Notes under the pieces: model-generated
What the model saw: the letters and a program-made list of their open reading frames with translations, nothing else
Told to the model about the DNA's origin: nothing
The model's database searches: none
Assembly: GCF_950295315.1 (NCBI RefSeq)
Contig: NW_026647686.1
Coordinates: 1 to 64,000 of the forward strand
From: Erinaceus europaeus
Lineage: Eukaryota; Chordata; Mammalia; Eulipotyphla; Erinaceidae
Reading direction: 5' to 3'
Length of the DNA stretch: 64,000 nucleotides
Program-made: the position numbers and the translations under genes
Shown: piece by piece, positions 9,175 to 21,251 of the stretch
Layout: the number at the start of each line of letters is the position of its first letter
Position numbering within the stretch: the first letter of the stretch is position 1

Positions 9175-9655
9175 GGATTTTCTTTCATTTCACTTTCCTC
9201 TGGCTCCTCATTTGTATATACAGAAACACCGCAGATTTATGCGTATTTGCTCTGTAGCCCGATACTTTGCAGAACTTGCTGATTATTTCCAGAAAATCTG
9301 GGTGGGGTCTTAGGGGAGTTCTTTAGATATATTATCACATCATCTTCAAATAGTGATCACTTAATTTTTTTCTTTCCAATATGTATACCTTTGGTATTTC
9401 TTTCTTGTCTGATTGCAGTGGTGAGGATCTTGAGGACCATGTCTGATTAATAGTGGTGATAGTGGACATCCTTGTCTGGTTCACAATTTCAGGGGAAAAG
9501 CTTTCAGCTTTTCTCCATTCAGAAGGCTTTTTTTTTTTTTTTTTTAGCTGTGGATTTGTCAAAAATAGTCTTTATTGTGTTTAGAAACTGTCCTTCAATT
9601 CCCAATGTCTGGAGAGTCTTTATCAGAAATGGGTATTGGATCTTGCCAAATATGT
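9175..9655 (-). mobile_element. L1 ORF2 (reverse transcriptase region), antisense fragment
   Basis: On the plus strand the order 'ggagttctttagatatattatcacatcatc', 'tttggtatttctttcttgtctgattgc', 'aatagtggtgatagtggacatccttgtctggttc', 'ggggaaaagctttcagcttttc' and 'gtggatttgtcaaaaatagtctttattgtg' is the reverse complement of the L1 RT domain. A poly(T) run replaces some bases at 9529-9546. Broken by stops and frameshifts; non-functional. Confidence 0.88.
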
Positions 9656-9699
9656 CCTTACTCCTTAAATTCTACCTATAAGTGAGATTGTATCCCCCT

Positions 9700-10300
9700 T
9701 TACTCTCAGAAGTGAAACTCAAACAACAAATGAGGTGGTTGTCACCTGGGCTTTTGACCATGGTGACACAGTGCTTGGGATCCCCTCATGGGGGTCAATT
9801 AATCTACTGAAGTGACTCACGGAACTTAGAGACAGTTTACTTACTAGATCACTGGCTTACTGTAAAAGGATGTCACTCAGGAACAAGGGACAGAGAAGAG
9901 ATGCAGTGGGCGAGATATAAGGAAAGGGGGTGAAACTTCCATGCTTCTCCAAATGCTCTAGTCTCCCCAAGACTTCGTGGGGTCACCAACCTGGGAACTC
10001 TCCAGATCCCAAGTCATGGCCCTTCATATTTTCATGGCAACTTCATTCTAGAGTCATGGTTACTGATGCTTGAACTCAATATCTAACTTCTCTAGAGATC
10101 AGAGGGCTGGACCCGGATGTTCCAACTTTTTAATCACTTGGTTGGCTCCCTGGCAACCAGCTCACCAACCTAAATGTTTCCAAAAACCATCTTGTCAGTA
10201 CAGCAAAGCACATCTCGGTAAGGAATTTCAATGGCTTTAGATATGCCATGGGCACGGAGGCCAAATACATATTTCTTGTTATGCGTATCACAATGGGAAG
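9700..10300. repeat. Ancient mammalian interspersed repeat, family uncertain
   Basis: The sequence from 'tctactgaagtgactcacggaactta' through 'cagtttacttactagatcactggcttac', 'aatcacttggttggctccctggcaaccag' and 'aaatacatatttcttgttatgcgtatcacaa' follows an order I recognise from a common old mammalian repeat. I cannot name the family with certainty. Confidence 0.55.
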
Positions 10301-11018
10301 ACTGGTGAGGCTGCTGTAGAAATCTGAGGAGGGGGAGGGCAGTGGCTGGGTCCTGGAAGGTGGATGGCAGGAGGGGTTTGTGTTCTTTCTTTAAAGATGC
10401 CATCCACTTCTGGGAGTTTTTTTTTTTTTTTAACAGTGTGCTATTTTTATGATAATTATGTGTTGCAGGTTTATACGCGTCCTATGTTTGATGTAGCAAT
10501 TTATGAAACAATGACACCATTTCACACCTTTCATCTTCAGGTTTTGAAGAGGATGACACATTCTCTGCTCTGAGGAAGCCAATTAATTAACCTGATTTCA
10601 CCTGGTCCACAGAAGAGGGTGTCACCACGCCCATTGCTGAGCTGTTCAACTGAGACCCCCTCCACTCCCAGCTCTTTTCTGGATGTTTCATGGGCAGGGG
10701 TTTGATTTCAGAACAACTGCATCCAAACTTTTGGAAATCACCTTAGGACAGAGAAGATTCTTCTGGAATCTTTATGGTGGCAAAGGGATAGGAGTACTTT
10801 AGATGCTTAAGGAATGTTTAGGAAGTTTAGCTTCCTTCCCAGCTGTATTTGGGAATAAAGTTTGATTCCCAAACATGGGAAGACTCACCCTTCTGCTTGG
10901 AGAGAAAGGGCAACATAGAGGAGGCAGAAAGAAGTTGCTCTTGGGGTAACTGAGTCGTGTATTTGTAAACTTTTGTGATTTGGGAGGAAAAAGATATGGG
11001 GCCTTGTGCATATATCAC
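10301..11018. other. Unique sequence
   Basis: Nothing recognised apart from a T run at about 10419-10432. No exon-like structure. Confidence 0.4.
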
Positions 11019-11135
11019 TTCACTGATCTGAGTCCCTTTTTCACTGAAAGAGAGAGGGAGAGAGAGAACAGGCCTGGAGTTTCCTCTGTACTATGGTACC
11101 TTCTGTGTGGTGCCTCTGGTACATAGTATCATCTG
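11019..11135 (-). repeat. S4-type SINE fragment
   Basis: The minus strand reads 'gtaccagaggcaccacacagaaggtacc', a CT-rich stretch and 'cagtgaaaaagggactcagatcagtg', matching the S4 tail layout. Short. Confidence 0.45.
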
Positions 11136-11762
11136 TGTCTGTTCACATGGCTCATCTGTTGAGTTCTTTCTCCTTCCTGCTTCTGCAGTTGCCTGCACTG
11201 TTCCACTGGAGCTCATTGGCCAGTGCTGGGTAGTGACCTCAAGATGGTTTTCCAACCCTCCTGTAAGTTCTTTGTTTTTCAGAGTGCAAAATTTGGGTTA
11301 AAGGATGGGCTTTTTGTGCTCTTGAATGTGAACCAACTACTTCAGTTGGTGCTTCCCCAGAGCAAAGGCCACATGTTCCAGGGTTGGAGGGGGTACCCTG
11401 CTGAGTGGGGGGTAGGTCTCTGCCCATGGAGGCTGGTACAGCACTGTATTTAGTGGGTGGCAGAAGGCATCATCCTGAGCCATGTGACCTTGCACCCCTA
11501 GCTGGCTGACTGGATGCTGAGTCTAGCCTTTGAGTGCCATCTTTCTTCCTTCTTCTGTCCTATCACCTCTGAGAGCCAGGATCTGGAACCTGCTGAGTCT
11601 TCTTGAGTGGACACCCCAGAAGGGAATGTGACCCTTTGCTTGTGATTGGAACCAAGAAGCCATCCAGCTTATCTGGGCATGTCTCTATGTCACTGATGTT
11701 CACTGAGGACTGGGAACTCTGGCTGGTCAAGACTCTACATGTAGCATCTTTTCTCTACTCAG
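11136..11762. other. Unique sequence
   Basis: No repeat or gene recognised. Confidence 0.4.
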
Positions 11763-11970
11763 TGAAGAATCAACTACAGATGCCAGACCTTCCACCTTCT
11801 GCACCCCACAATGATCCTGGGTCCATATTCAAAGAGGGATAAAGAATAGGGAAGCTATCAAGGGAGGGGATTGGATATGGAGTTCTGAGAGTGGGCCTTA
11901 TGTGGAAATGTACCCCTATTATCCTATAGTCTTGTCAATATTTCCATTTTATACATAAAAATAAAAAAGG
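11763..11970 (+). mobile_element. LINE-A 3' end
   Basis: 5'-truncated copy: 'ctacagatgccagaccttccaccttctgcacccc', 'aatgatcctgggtccat', 'agagggataaagaataggg', 'tatcctatagtcttgtcaatatttccattttat' and an A-rich tail. Nine LINE-A copies occur in the window, on both strands. Confidence 0.85.
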
Positions 11971-12131
11971 AAGGGAGAGATAGAGAGACAGAGACAGAGA
12001 GAGACAGAGAGATGCAGCTCTGTTCCACTGCTTATGAAGCTTCCTCCCTGCAGGTGGGGATCAGGGTCTTGAGCCTGGGTCCTTGTACACTGTAGTGTGT
12101 ACACTCAACTGGGTGCACCACCACCTGGCCT
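11971..12131 (-). repeat. ERI-2-like SINE
   Basis: The minus-strand head lies at 12131 ('ggccaggtggtggtgcacccagttgagtg'), with 'aggacccaggctcaag', 'ccccacctgcagggaggaagc' and a CT body ending at the LINE-A tail. The A-rich ends of the two elements meet tail to tail at about 11970. Confidence 0.82.
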
Positions 12132-13683
12132 TTCTTTGTGTGGCTTTTACATCTTGCCTTGAACACAGTGAGGAACTGTGTCTTCCCTCTCCTCTCTATC
12201 CTTGTGTCTGTCTGGGTAGAGGAGAAAGCCTGGCAGTAACGGCCACATAGGTGTCTTTTCACATCGGTCTTGGTTTCAGCAACAGGCCAGCTGGCCGTGG
12301 AGGGGAGGAGAAAGTGCTCAAAGCACAGTGCCTGTGCTGGTCTGAATCCCTCTGCTCTGCCAGGGACTCCAGAGGGGCAGCATCTGCATATGTGCCTGCC
12401 ACGGGCATTCAGGCTCTTGGATAACAAGATAAAGGGCAAAAGCTGAATTTTCTCGTGCCAAGAGGAGGAAGAACTTCAGAGCCAAGAAGATCAAACCAGC
12501 ACTGCCGAGAGTGGCTAAATGGTGCCCATTAACCTCTGTCAGTGCTGGAGCCGGGGAGTGGGAATTCTGCCAGCAGCCAGCCCAGAGTGAAAAATAAGGC
12601 CTGGCTGCCTTGTGGTACCACATGGTGGAGGCGTGGAGAGTTCCAGCCAAAGAGGAGAGGTGGCATCTCCTCCAGTTGAGCCCATTTTGTGACCCCCATG
12701 GCATTCTGTGGTCTCACGGGATGTGGGTCTGAGGGGGACCCTGCAGTGTTTTTACCACATTCCTTGCCACTAGCCACTGTAGATGGGTAGCATGTATACT
12801 ATCACGCTGGCTGGAAGTTGGCTCACATCAAGTGGCAGCCTTCTTGAGTGACGCTTTCTTTTCCCTGACATTTGGGGAACTTGCATCTTTCTACCAGCTG
12901 CTGGGGCTCCTTGATTCTGGCCCTCAGCCTAGCCAGGAAATCATCCTTACCACATGTTAAAGGGCGACTCCCCTGAAAGTGGTGTTCCTTGCTCTGAGCT
13001 AGAGAGAAGATGAGGGTGCTGATCCCATTGGTGAATCCTTAGGGAACCTTCCAGCAGACACTTCAAAGCCCTTCTGGAGAGGACCCCTCATTCTTGCACA
13101 TTTTAGCAGTCAGGTTAACATTTTAGGGAAACTCTCTCTGCTGAGAATACTAGGTGAAGGGTTTGGTTGATTACCACATGCAACCAAACAGGTCCAAACA
13201 CTGCACCGGGGTTTGTTACTAACAAAAACCATGGATTCCAATGCAGTGAGCCCTTACTAAGTCCAGTGACTGAGTAAGCACTTTTACAGAGCAGTCCACA
13301 CTGACTGCCTCAACCACCGTCCTTTGGGTGGTGTTGCTGCTTCTCGTCTCTTCTGCATCTCGTAGGGTTTAGGAGTTTCCTCTGCTATGGGTATTTAAAG
13401 GCTTTCAGTGATGTAATGTTAAGGAAAAAAAAATCTCATAACTTCTTGCAAGGGTCAAACGTATTTGAATCAGATGCAATGGGTCTGCAGAACCAGAGGC
13501 TTGAACAAGACATCTCCCGCTCTCAGCTCTGGCAAGGAAATGGAGAGAGAACCTGTTTGTAGAAGATTCTTATCATCAAGGAAATCTAATAAGCCATTTT
13601 CGAGCAAATGGAGTGCAGAATTGTGTGTGTGTGTGTTTTTTTTTTTAAAGATGATAAGCAGAAGTAGTTCAGGATCAACACAA
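12132..13683. other. Unique sequence, GC-moderate
   Basis: No repeat recognised with confidence. A weak MIR-like stretch may lie at 13250-13345. Overlapping antisense open frames at 12032-12777 have no recognised domain, and their coding status is unsupported. A short GT run lies at 13622-13637. Confidence 0.4.
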
Positions 13684-13862
13684 AAACAGGTAAAAGACTC
13701 TGAGTTTGGAGGCGGGGTTCAGGTCCTGGGCCATGATGGCAGAGGAGGACCTAGAGGGGGTTGAATTATTATGTGGAAAACTGAGAAATGTTATACATGT
13801 ACAAACTACTGGATTTTACTATGGACTGTAAACCATTAATCTTCCCAATAAAGAAAAACAAA
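13684..13862 (+). mobile_element. LINE-B 3' end
   Basis: 'taaaagactctgagtttggaggc', 'atgatggcagaggaggacctagaggggg', 'gaaaactgagaaatgttatacatgtacaaactactgg', 'gactgtaaaccattaatcttcccaataaag' and an A-rich end. It is the opposite-strand relative of the copy at 3429-3660. A possible imperfect target duplication (AAAAACAGGTAA / AAAAACAAGTAA) brackets it. Confidence 0.78.
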
Positions 13863-14019
13863 ACAAAAAAACAAGTAAGGGAATCAGAATAGAACAGAGT
13901 GAACACATAAGAAGGAAGTGCTTTTTTTTTTTTTTTTTAATAGTATTCCTACAGTTACATAAATGTAACTATGGCCAGATTACAATGGAAACTATCATAG
14001 ATGCTATGGTCTATAGCCT

Positions 14020-14165
14020 ACGAATCAAGAGCCTATAGATTCTAGTCCCAATTCTGCCCCTGTTACAGTGACCTTGAACACTTAATTCTTAGGGGTCTCA
14101 GTTTCTCATGAGGAAAATGAAAAGGCTGCCTATAAGGTCTTCTTGTAAAATGCAACTCAGTGATT
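14020..14165 (+). repeat. MIR SINE fragment
   Basis: 'attctagtcccaattctgcccctgttacagtgaccttgaacactt' and 'ctcagtttctcatgaggaaaatgaaaaggctgcct' follow the MIR core order. Confidence 0.75.
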
Positions 14166-15764
14166 GAGTGGAAGGGTGAAAGGAACCAATATCAGCATCC
14201 AACCATAATCAGTACAAAAGTTCTCCTGCATAAGCAAGCTCTGCCTTTCCTGTCTTGGAAAAACATGATTCCCCATAGAAATCTGATGTGGGATGGGTAG
14301 GACTTTAGTAAGCTACTTTGGCTCAGAGACAATCTCTTGGCTTGCCAACAGAAGTCTTATCCCAGATTGCTCTTGTTACACTGCAATTGGGTTTGGGTCA
14401 TCTTTGAAAACATCCTCTTTTGGGTGGTGGGGGAGGATGGATAGGGAAGGGCAGCTAATTTTTCAGGAAATACTGAACTTGGCTAATTTGGAAACCGCTT
14501 CCAGATTACATGGGAACCTTGGGCCACTGCTCACAGTTCCTGCTTTGTATTATGACTGATGGGATGTCAAAGAAGCATTGATCTAATAAGAGCAACCAAA
14601 GAGACCAAGAATGACCAGGCCTAGGGGAGGCAGGGGTGTGGGTAGGTGGTAGGGAGAATAATTGAGAGATTCTTATTTCTGGGCCAGGTTGATTCAGAAA
14701 TGTCTTTGAAACTATGGAGTCTTTCATGCACCAATTCGTAAGAACATAATTTGGAAGGCATCTCACACTGTAACTTGGATGTCACTATTGTTGATTATTG
14801 TTTTCCAGATTAACGGTTCCCTAAATTCACATCGAGAAAAATCGGGATATGTTAGAACCAACAGGAAGTGAGTTTTCTAGGAGTTCATGTATTTAACTTT
14901 GGTATGTAGGGCCCAGGAATGAAAGACCTGCCCAGTTCTTAAGTCAGTTCTGAATCTAGATTTGTTTGCAAACATGGAGCTGTCCTTATCTTTTCATTTG
15001 TCCTGTGAGTTTCATAGCCCCAAGGAGATTCAGAAGGGGAAACTGAGGTCCTCACTTCCACCTGCCCTGACTGTGTAAGGATTCATTACATGGTGTTCTT
15101 CCTTTGTAGACAGCTTAAGGTGTCAGATTTTGCTCTCGTAGGTTGGTTATGAGTGCCTTACTGACTAGTGATACCCATGGCGTCCTAGTCTGCTGATGCT
15201 GTAATTGTGGGTCTCAGTATCAGTTTACACAGTGCCTCCTACCCTTCTATCCATGAGCCAGGGCTCTCAAAACTCAGAGTTGAAGATGCCTTGGTATGTA
15301 CTCACCGAACTGGGGAAACTCTTATATTAGCTTTGATTTTGAACCCGTTCTCATAAATTATGCAAAATGTGTCACTTCTATGAACAATCCAGAAGAGCCA
15401 TTGCCAACTGTAATGTGAAAAAAAAAAAAAAAAAAGATACCACGGCCACAGAGACTTCGTTGTGGCAGGTCCCCTGTCACAGGCATGATTTATAATCTGG
15501 AAACACAAGCAGCAAGAGGGGGTCACCAGCCTGGGCTGTCTCCTTGAAAGCAATCAAATCCCGCAAATATAAAGCCATTTTTGCATCACCATTTCCAAGT
15601 GTTCCCGACAATGAGGACTCTTGTATGCCCAAGTTTAATATTCAGAGCAGAAACCACAGACTCTAGCAGGCGCTCCTGGTCAAAATAGTTAATAACAGTT
15701 CCCAGGCAGAGGCAGGCTGGAATCGCATTGCTCTGAGCAGCTGGGGATTTGCTGTGTGTGTCAG
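14166..15764. other. Unique sequence
   Basis: No repeat family recognised; one A run lies at 15419-15435. No exon-like structure. Confidence 0.4.
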
Positions 15765-15780
15765 CCTCTCTCTCTCTCTC

Positions 15781-15828
<48 letters not shown>
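15765..15828. repeat. (TC)n microsatellite
   Basis: 64-bp TC run with one CC interruption. Confidence 0.97.
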
Positions 15829-15830
<2 letters not shown>

Positions 15831-16418
15831 AGAACCAGCACACTGGGGCAGGTCAGACATCCATTGGCTTTCTGGATTGATATAATTTCATCAGAATTTA
15901 TGATGTGAGAATTATTGCACAGGCCAGAAATGTAATCTAGCCTTCATCTCACATGATGCAGAAAAGATATTAGGTTCTCGAGAAAAACAAAACGCATATA
16001 TATACTGACTTGTTGGATTCGATTATGCACGTGCAGTCCTAATGGATTCCAATATTTCCTTGGATGAGCCATCGCTATTTATATCGGGTGTGTTAAATTG
16101 GCTTGTATGTATGTATTTTTTTTTTAAATAAGAAATAAGAATCATAAAGGTTTCTAGTGCACTTCCTCTTTTGCGTTCTGAGGTACTGTTATGGGAGTTT
16201 ATTACTGATATTTTTTTCATTATTGATTAATTTTAAACATCTGTGTGGTGTAATAGTTTATCCTAATTTCTCAAACCCACATTTTGACTTTTAATTTCCA
16301 AATATTGCAATGGCACACTTAGCTCTATTTACCCTTATGAGGATTTCAGCTTCAACGATTAAATCAAGAGAATGCTGATAAACTTCAAGAACCATTTTGC
16401 AGATATCTGGCACAGTGA
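15829..16418. other. Unique AT-rich sequence
   Basis: No repeat recognised. The AT-rich, non-repetitive texture is compatible with a regulatory or conserved element, but conservation was not tested. Confidence 0.3.
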
Positions 16419-16605
16419 GTTCATCAATTCTTTTTTCCCTCCTTTTTAATTTTATTGATTTGGTAATAATCGACAAGATTATCAGATAAGAGTCGTACAG
16501 TTCTACACAGTTCCCACCACCAGAGTTCCATATCCCATTCCCTCCTTTGGAAACTTTCCTATTTTTTATTCTTCTGGGAGTATGGACAAAGGGTTCATAA
16601 ATTCT
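16419..16605 (-). mobile_element. LINE-A 3' end with 13-bp target duplication
   Basis: The antisense fragment at 16432-16592 ('cccaccaccagagttccatatcccattccctcc', 'cttctgggagtatggac') is flanked by GTTCATCAATTCT (16419-16431) and GTTCATAAATTCT (16593-16605), one mismatch. It is strongly 5' truncated. Confidence 0.85.
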
Positions 16606-17297
16606 GTCCATTAAATCTTGAAGATATTTTGATGGTCCTGAGTTCTAGAGTCTTCCTCTAAGAAAAACCTGAATATGGAATTACCACCACCACCTCCAAT
16701 AAAATTAACAAAGGAACTTCTAAAAACTCATGTTTAATTGGCTGTTATTTTCAAATTATAGGTGAACTTCATCTCAAACCTATTGCTACCAATACTACCA
16801 GGTATCTAAGGCCCCTTACTGCTGCTTGTCACCCGTCGAGTTTTGAGGTCATCATTTTTACCTTGGCTTCCTAGTGACAGTTGTGACAGAAAGGTCTTGC
16901 TTAAGGGAACACGACTGGGGAGAACCTGTATTTGAGTCAAAGCTTATTGGATTCCAAAACCTCAATTCCTTTCAGTGTTGCTTGGAACTGTTTCTTCCAG
17001 AAGAATCATCAGGTTTGGACTCTTTTCAATTGTTTTTGGTCACATTAAAAACTGTCCCCACTCCCTTCTTCTTAGTTACTTTCCCTCCTAGAGAGCTCAA
17101 ACAATTTTTATGGTAAATAACCAACCATATTCTGTGGTGGACAGAAATCAAGAAGTCATTTCTTACCTCACATCGAGAACAGGATGAGAAGCATTGAAAT
17201 GGTCCTACCCTTTTCCTCTTTAGCCTGCTTTGAATGGAAATGTGATGACTGTGCTGTAGCATCACACGGCAAACATGGAAAAGGCATGTCTATGATT
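16606..17297. other. Unique sequence
   Basis: No repeat or gene recognised. Confidence 0.4.
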
Positions 17298-17742
17298 AAA
17301 AAAAAATATTGCCTTTTATTTGACTTGATAGGATGTGATAAATTGAGAGGAGGAGGAGATAAAGAGGGTGAGAGAATGAAAAACACCTGAAGGCACTGGG
17401 TGGCAGCACACTTAGTTGGACATACATGTTACAATGTTCAAGGACCTGGGTTTGAGCCCTAGGTCCCCACCTGCAAGGGGAAAGCTTTGTGAGTGGTGAG
17501 GCAGTGTTGCAGGTATCTCTCTTCTCTCTCCCTTTCTATTATCCCCTACCCTCTTGATTTCTGGCTGTCTCTATCTAATAAATAAATAAAGATCATTTAA
17601 AAAGAAAGGAAGGAAGGGAGACACCTGAAGCCCTGCTTGTGAATTTTCCCCACCTTGGGGGTGGGGGCAGGAGCCTTGAGCCTGTGTCCTTATGCATGGT
17701 AACACAAGTGCTCAACCCAGCATGTCACCACCCAGTCGGTGA
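17298..17742 (-). repeat. ERI-2-like SINE split by an opposite-strand ERI-2-like SINE
   Basis: Outer minus-strand copy: tail and body at 17298-17382 and head part at 17631-17742 ('cgactgggtggtgacatgctgggttgagcac', 'caaggctcctgcccccacccc'). The interruption at 17393-17620 is the younger copy. Confidence 0.85.
17383..17630 (+). repeat. ERI-2-like SINE nested in another, with 10-bp TSD
   Basis: Full-length plus-strand SINE at 17393-17620: 'gcactgggtggcagcacacttagttgg', 'gacctgggtttgagccc', 'ccccacctgcaaggggaaag', pyrimidine body, 'ctgtctctatctaataaataaataaag' and a purine tail. It is bounded by ACACCTGAAG at 17383-17392 and 17621-17630. Confidence 0.9.
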
Positions 17743-18617
17743 GGCATTTGGTTTTGATATTGCTAAACAACTAAATTAGTCCCAACATCTCATCTCCAAA
17801 CCCCTTATGATGTAAGAAAAGCAAACTCCTACTTAAGAAATTTTAAACAGGAAACATTGGAGACTCAGTGGCATCTAAGATAAACCTAACACCTCCCATA
17901 TAGAAAAATCTTTTAGTTCTTCACATCTCTCAGGAGAAATAGAAGGGTGGGTCTCTTTCCCCCATACCCGATCCTTAGATGGAAGTCACATGTGAGATGC
18001 TTATCGATTCAGGTGACTAAAAACATAGTTTATGACAGGAGGGGGGAAATTTGACCTTTTCTGTCACTTCAGAATCACTTTATCACACTACACACTGAAT
18101 ATGTTCTCTTTTGAGACTTTTCGACCACCTAATATCAACAGAAGTTGCCAAGTTGAGAAGCTTTATGGGATTAAACTTTTCATAATTTCATCCCACTGTA
18201 TTCCACTCACTCTCCTTCCTTCTTGGTTGTTTCAAAAAAAAAAAAAAAGACAGAGGTGCTTGATTTAGCAAACAAAGACAAGATGCCCAGTTAAACTGTA
18301 ACTCAACAATGCATAGTTTCTTTGACTGGAAGTCTGTCCCATGGAATCTTTGGTATAAGATAAATGCCCCATGTAATGCTTGAGGCGCACTTCATCTGAA
18401 AACCACACTTCAAGACTCTGCCTCTAGTCTAAAGGGTTTGGGTCAGGTCATTCGTAATACCCCTTGTCATTCATGTCCTCAATCACCCCTGGTCATCCAC
18501 TTGCTTTATTTTCCCATCTTCACTATCCTTTCTTGTTTTCCAGCTTCATTTAGATATATATTAATATATAGCATTGTGTTTGGTTTAGACAAACAACACA
18601 ATGATTTAACACCTGTA
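17743..18617. other. Unique sequence
   Basis: No repeat family recognised beyond an A run at 18234-18248. Confidence 0.4.
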
Positions 18618-18757
18618 TAGGGTGGGGGAGATAACATAATGGTTATGCAAAGAGACTCTCATGCCTGAGACTCCACAGTCCCAGGTTCAATTCCTTGCGC
18701 CACCACAAGCCAGAGATAAGCAGTGCTCTGGTTAAAAAAACAAACAAACAAAAAAAC
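18618..18757 (+). repeat. S3-type tRNA-derived SINE
   Basis: 'gtgggggagataacataatggttatgcaaagagactctcatgcctgagactcc', 'cccaggttcaattcc', 'caagccagagataagcagtgctctggt' and a CAAA-rich tail. S3 is the short hedgehog-type SINE group with this terminal 'ccagagctgagcagtgctctgg' signature. Confidence 0.82.
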
Positions 18758-18842
18758 CCTGTACATATGGTTATAGTTTTTCACTGTTGACTCCACACTT
18801 CAGCTCAGTTCCTCCAATCCAGAAGACTTCCATATTTTCACA

Positions 18843-19070
18843 TTTGACTTTTTATAATTTCTCTCTTTCTTTTATTCTATAGGATAGAGCGAAATTGAGA
18901 GGGGAGGGTTAGGTAAAGTGGGAGAGACAGAAATTCCTGAGCACAACTTCACCATTCCTGAAGCTTCCCTTCTGCAGGTGGGGGCAGAGGAGTTGGATCT
19001 GGGTCCTTGAGCATGGTGATGTGTGTTTTGCCAGGTGTGACACCACATGGCCCATTTACTTTGACTTTTT
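18843..19070 (-). repeat. ERI-2-like SINE with 11-bp TSD
   Basis: Minus-strand SINE at 18854-19053 ('gggccatgtggtgtcacacctgg', 'gacccagatccaac', 'cccccacctgcagaagggaag'). Direct repeats TTTGACTTTTT lie at 18843-18853 and 19060-19070. Confidence 0.85.
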
Positions 19071-19209
19071 CTTGATGATAGAATCACTAGATTCTTCCAC
19101 CTCAACTCAAAAACTCAGCTTGCAAACAAGCTTGCATGCATGTGCACACACGTGCTTCAAACCCTTCTTTTTGAGGGCCGGCATTGCCCTCAAAGATAGT
19201 TCTCACTGG

Positions 19210-19214
<5 letters not shown>

Positions 19215-19259
<45 letters not shown>

Positions 19260-19300
19260 TGTGTGTGAGAGAGAGAAAGAGGCAGAGAGAGAGAGAGAGA
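19215..19300. repeat. Compound (GT)n-(GA)n microsatellite
   Basis: A GT run to about 19267 is followed directly by a GA-rich run to about 19300. Confidence 0.96.
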
Positions 19301-21000
19301 GGGACACCAATCTCTGCCACGTTCTTGAGCATTGCAGATTTCTTCACACTTGGCTAGTTCAATGCCTTTCGTACATTTATTTATTGAGTCGTGATCAATT
19401 CTATAGTAGGCACCGCAAAGGATGAATGAGGAAGGATGGTGCTTGCTTTGAAGACCCCCCACCCAGTGGGTTGTAGAAATGATCCAAAGTCTATGGTTGG
19501 GAGACAGTAGTGTCCACACTAATGTATGGACACTGCTCTACATTTCCAGGGAAGGAAAGGGCACTCCTCACTCTAGCAGCAGAAATGTCACTCACCTGGC
19601 ATAGCTGCCCTTGTCCCATCCTCTGTCCAGATCTTCCCTGTTGGCTGGGTTTCATTGTTTCCCTGAGTCTGACTCTTACTCAGTAAACTCTCCTGCCTCA
19701 GCATCCCAGACACAAAGAAGGTTCTCAAAAATATTTCAGGGGGGGGGGAGGGCAATATGGATGTGCTTTCCTAATGCAGGGCTTTTTAAGAAGGAGAGGA
19801 AGTGGGAGGATTATGTTGCTTTCTAGGGATACAGCTTCAGTCAGTTGCTGAGCAACAGTTGGAGGTCACAGCAGTGGAATTTATGGTCACTTGTCAAATT
19901 GGTAGAGTCACACAAAAAAGTAGCACACACATAATTTCCAAATAAGTTTAAAGTAGAATATTTTGGGGCCTTTTAATTCTAGTTTCTTTGTAAGAGACTC
20001 AATGCATTGCTTTTAAGTGTTTCAACACAATATTTCTATAAATAATTGCAACACAGAGAGTCTTTTCTCCTGCAATGTGTCATCACGTACCTTCCAGGGT
20101 TTCCGTTGGGAGACTCTCTCTCAAGGCAGGGCCTGTGCACACTTTGTGTGTGTTTAGGGAAGTATTTCTGCCTGTGACTGCATTGTAAGTCTGTTTTTAC
20201 TTAAGCACGTGCAGGAATGGAGACATAGCTGTTACATTAATCTGGTCCTGGTGAAATACGTCTGCTTCATGAGTGAGATTACTGAAATTTACATTTTCGT
20301 CACTCTACCATTACAGGCAGTCCTTTGACTTCTTGCAAGATCTTTCCAGAACACATCTCAAGAGACCCAACTCCTCCAATAATGATGTCAGGGATGGCAG
20401 AGCAATGTGCAAGGCAGAATTAACTCGATTACTGTATTTTGCTTTTAGCAACCATGGAGCGATGAGGGGTGAAGGGTGGCTAACAAGAGACAGGGATAGA
20501 AAGTCGGGGTGCAGCACTAGGCCCTGATCAGACTGCCATGCTGAGCGTTTCTACTCAGATGACAGCAGTGCTCGCTCAGAGAAAGCTGATGAAAAGGTAG
20601 ATTTTCTACAGATTTGCTTTGAGGGAGGGGGTTGTATTCTTACCTGTGCTTAAAAACAAGGCTGATTATCATACTGTCCAAGATCAGTGACAGATATTAG
20701 TCAGCATTTAACATTGGCTCACTGTCAGGTGGGTGAAATGGTGGAATGAGCTATTTTTGGGATTCAGGCAACTGACATCTGATCTGGATGAAGTCAATCA
20801 GAGCTATCTCATGGCAAGTTGTTGTTGCTGTTGCTTCCTATTTCAAGGTTACTATATTGCTGAAGACAGCTTGTGTTTGTTCTGTTACCTCCATCCACTC
20901 CTCCCTATCCACCTTATAAATGACTCCTAACCAACCCTTTAACCAAATCATGTACAGAGGGGCAGATTTGGAATTAGAAGCAATAGCAATCTCCCATCAA
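19301..21000. other. Unique sequence
   Basis: No repeat recognised. A G run lies at 19740-19748. Positions about 20030-20470 are non-repetitive and include short open frames on both strands, but no exon signature is convincing. Confidence 0.35.
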
Positions 21001-21251
21001 GAAATCTTAGCCGCTTTTTTTCTTCCTTCCTTCCTTCCTTCCTTCCTTCCTTCCTTCCTTCCTTCCTTTCTTTCTTTCTTTCCTTCTTTCTTCCTTTATG
21101 TCTTCCTTTCTTTTCCTTCCTTCCTTCCCTTTCCTTTCTTTCCTTTCTTCCTTCCTACCTTTCTCTCTCTCTCTTACCAGAGCACTGCTCAGCTCTGGCT
21201 TAAAAAAGAAATAAAGAAAGAAAGAAAGAAAGAGAGAGAGAAATCTTAGCC
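21001..21251 (-). repeat. S3-type SINE remnant with opposed simple tracts and 12-bp TSD
   Basis: GAAATCTTAGCC at 21001-21012 and 21240-21251 brackets the insert. It has a TTCC/TTTC tract (21013-21173), a 26-bp antisense S3 piece (about 21176-21201, 'ccagagcactgctcagctctgg') and a GAAA/GA tract (about 21202-21239). The left tract fits the expanded linker or tail of a minus-strand copy. The right purine tract is not explained by a normal S3 layout. Confidence 0.85.

Noticed and set aside
12032..12777. Overlapping antisense frames of 82 to 135 codons in unique DNA
   Set aside because: Partly overlaps an ERI-2-like SINE, with no domain, no start context and no convincing splice sites. Chance is more likely in GC-moderate DNA.
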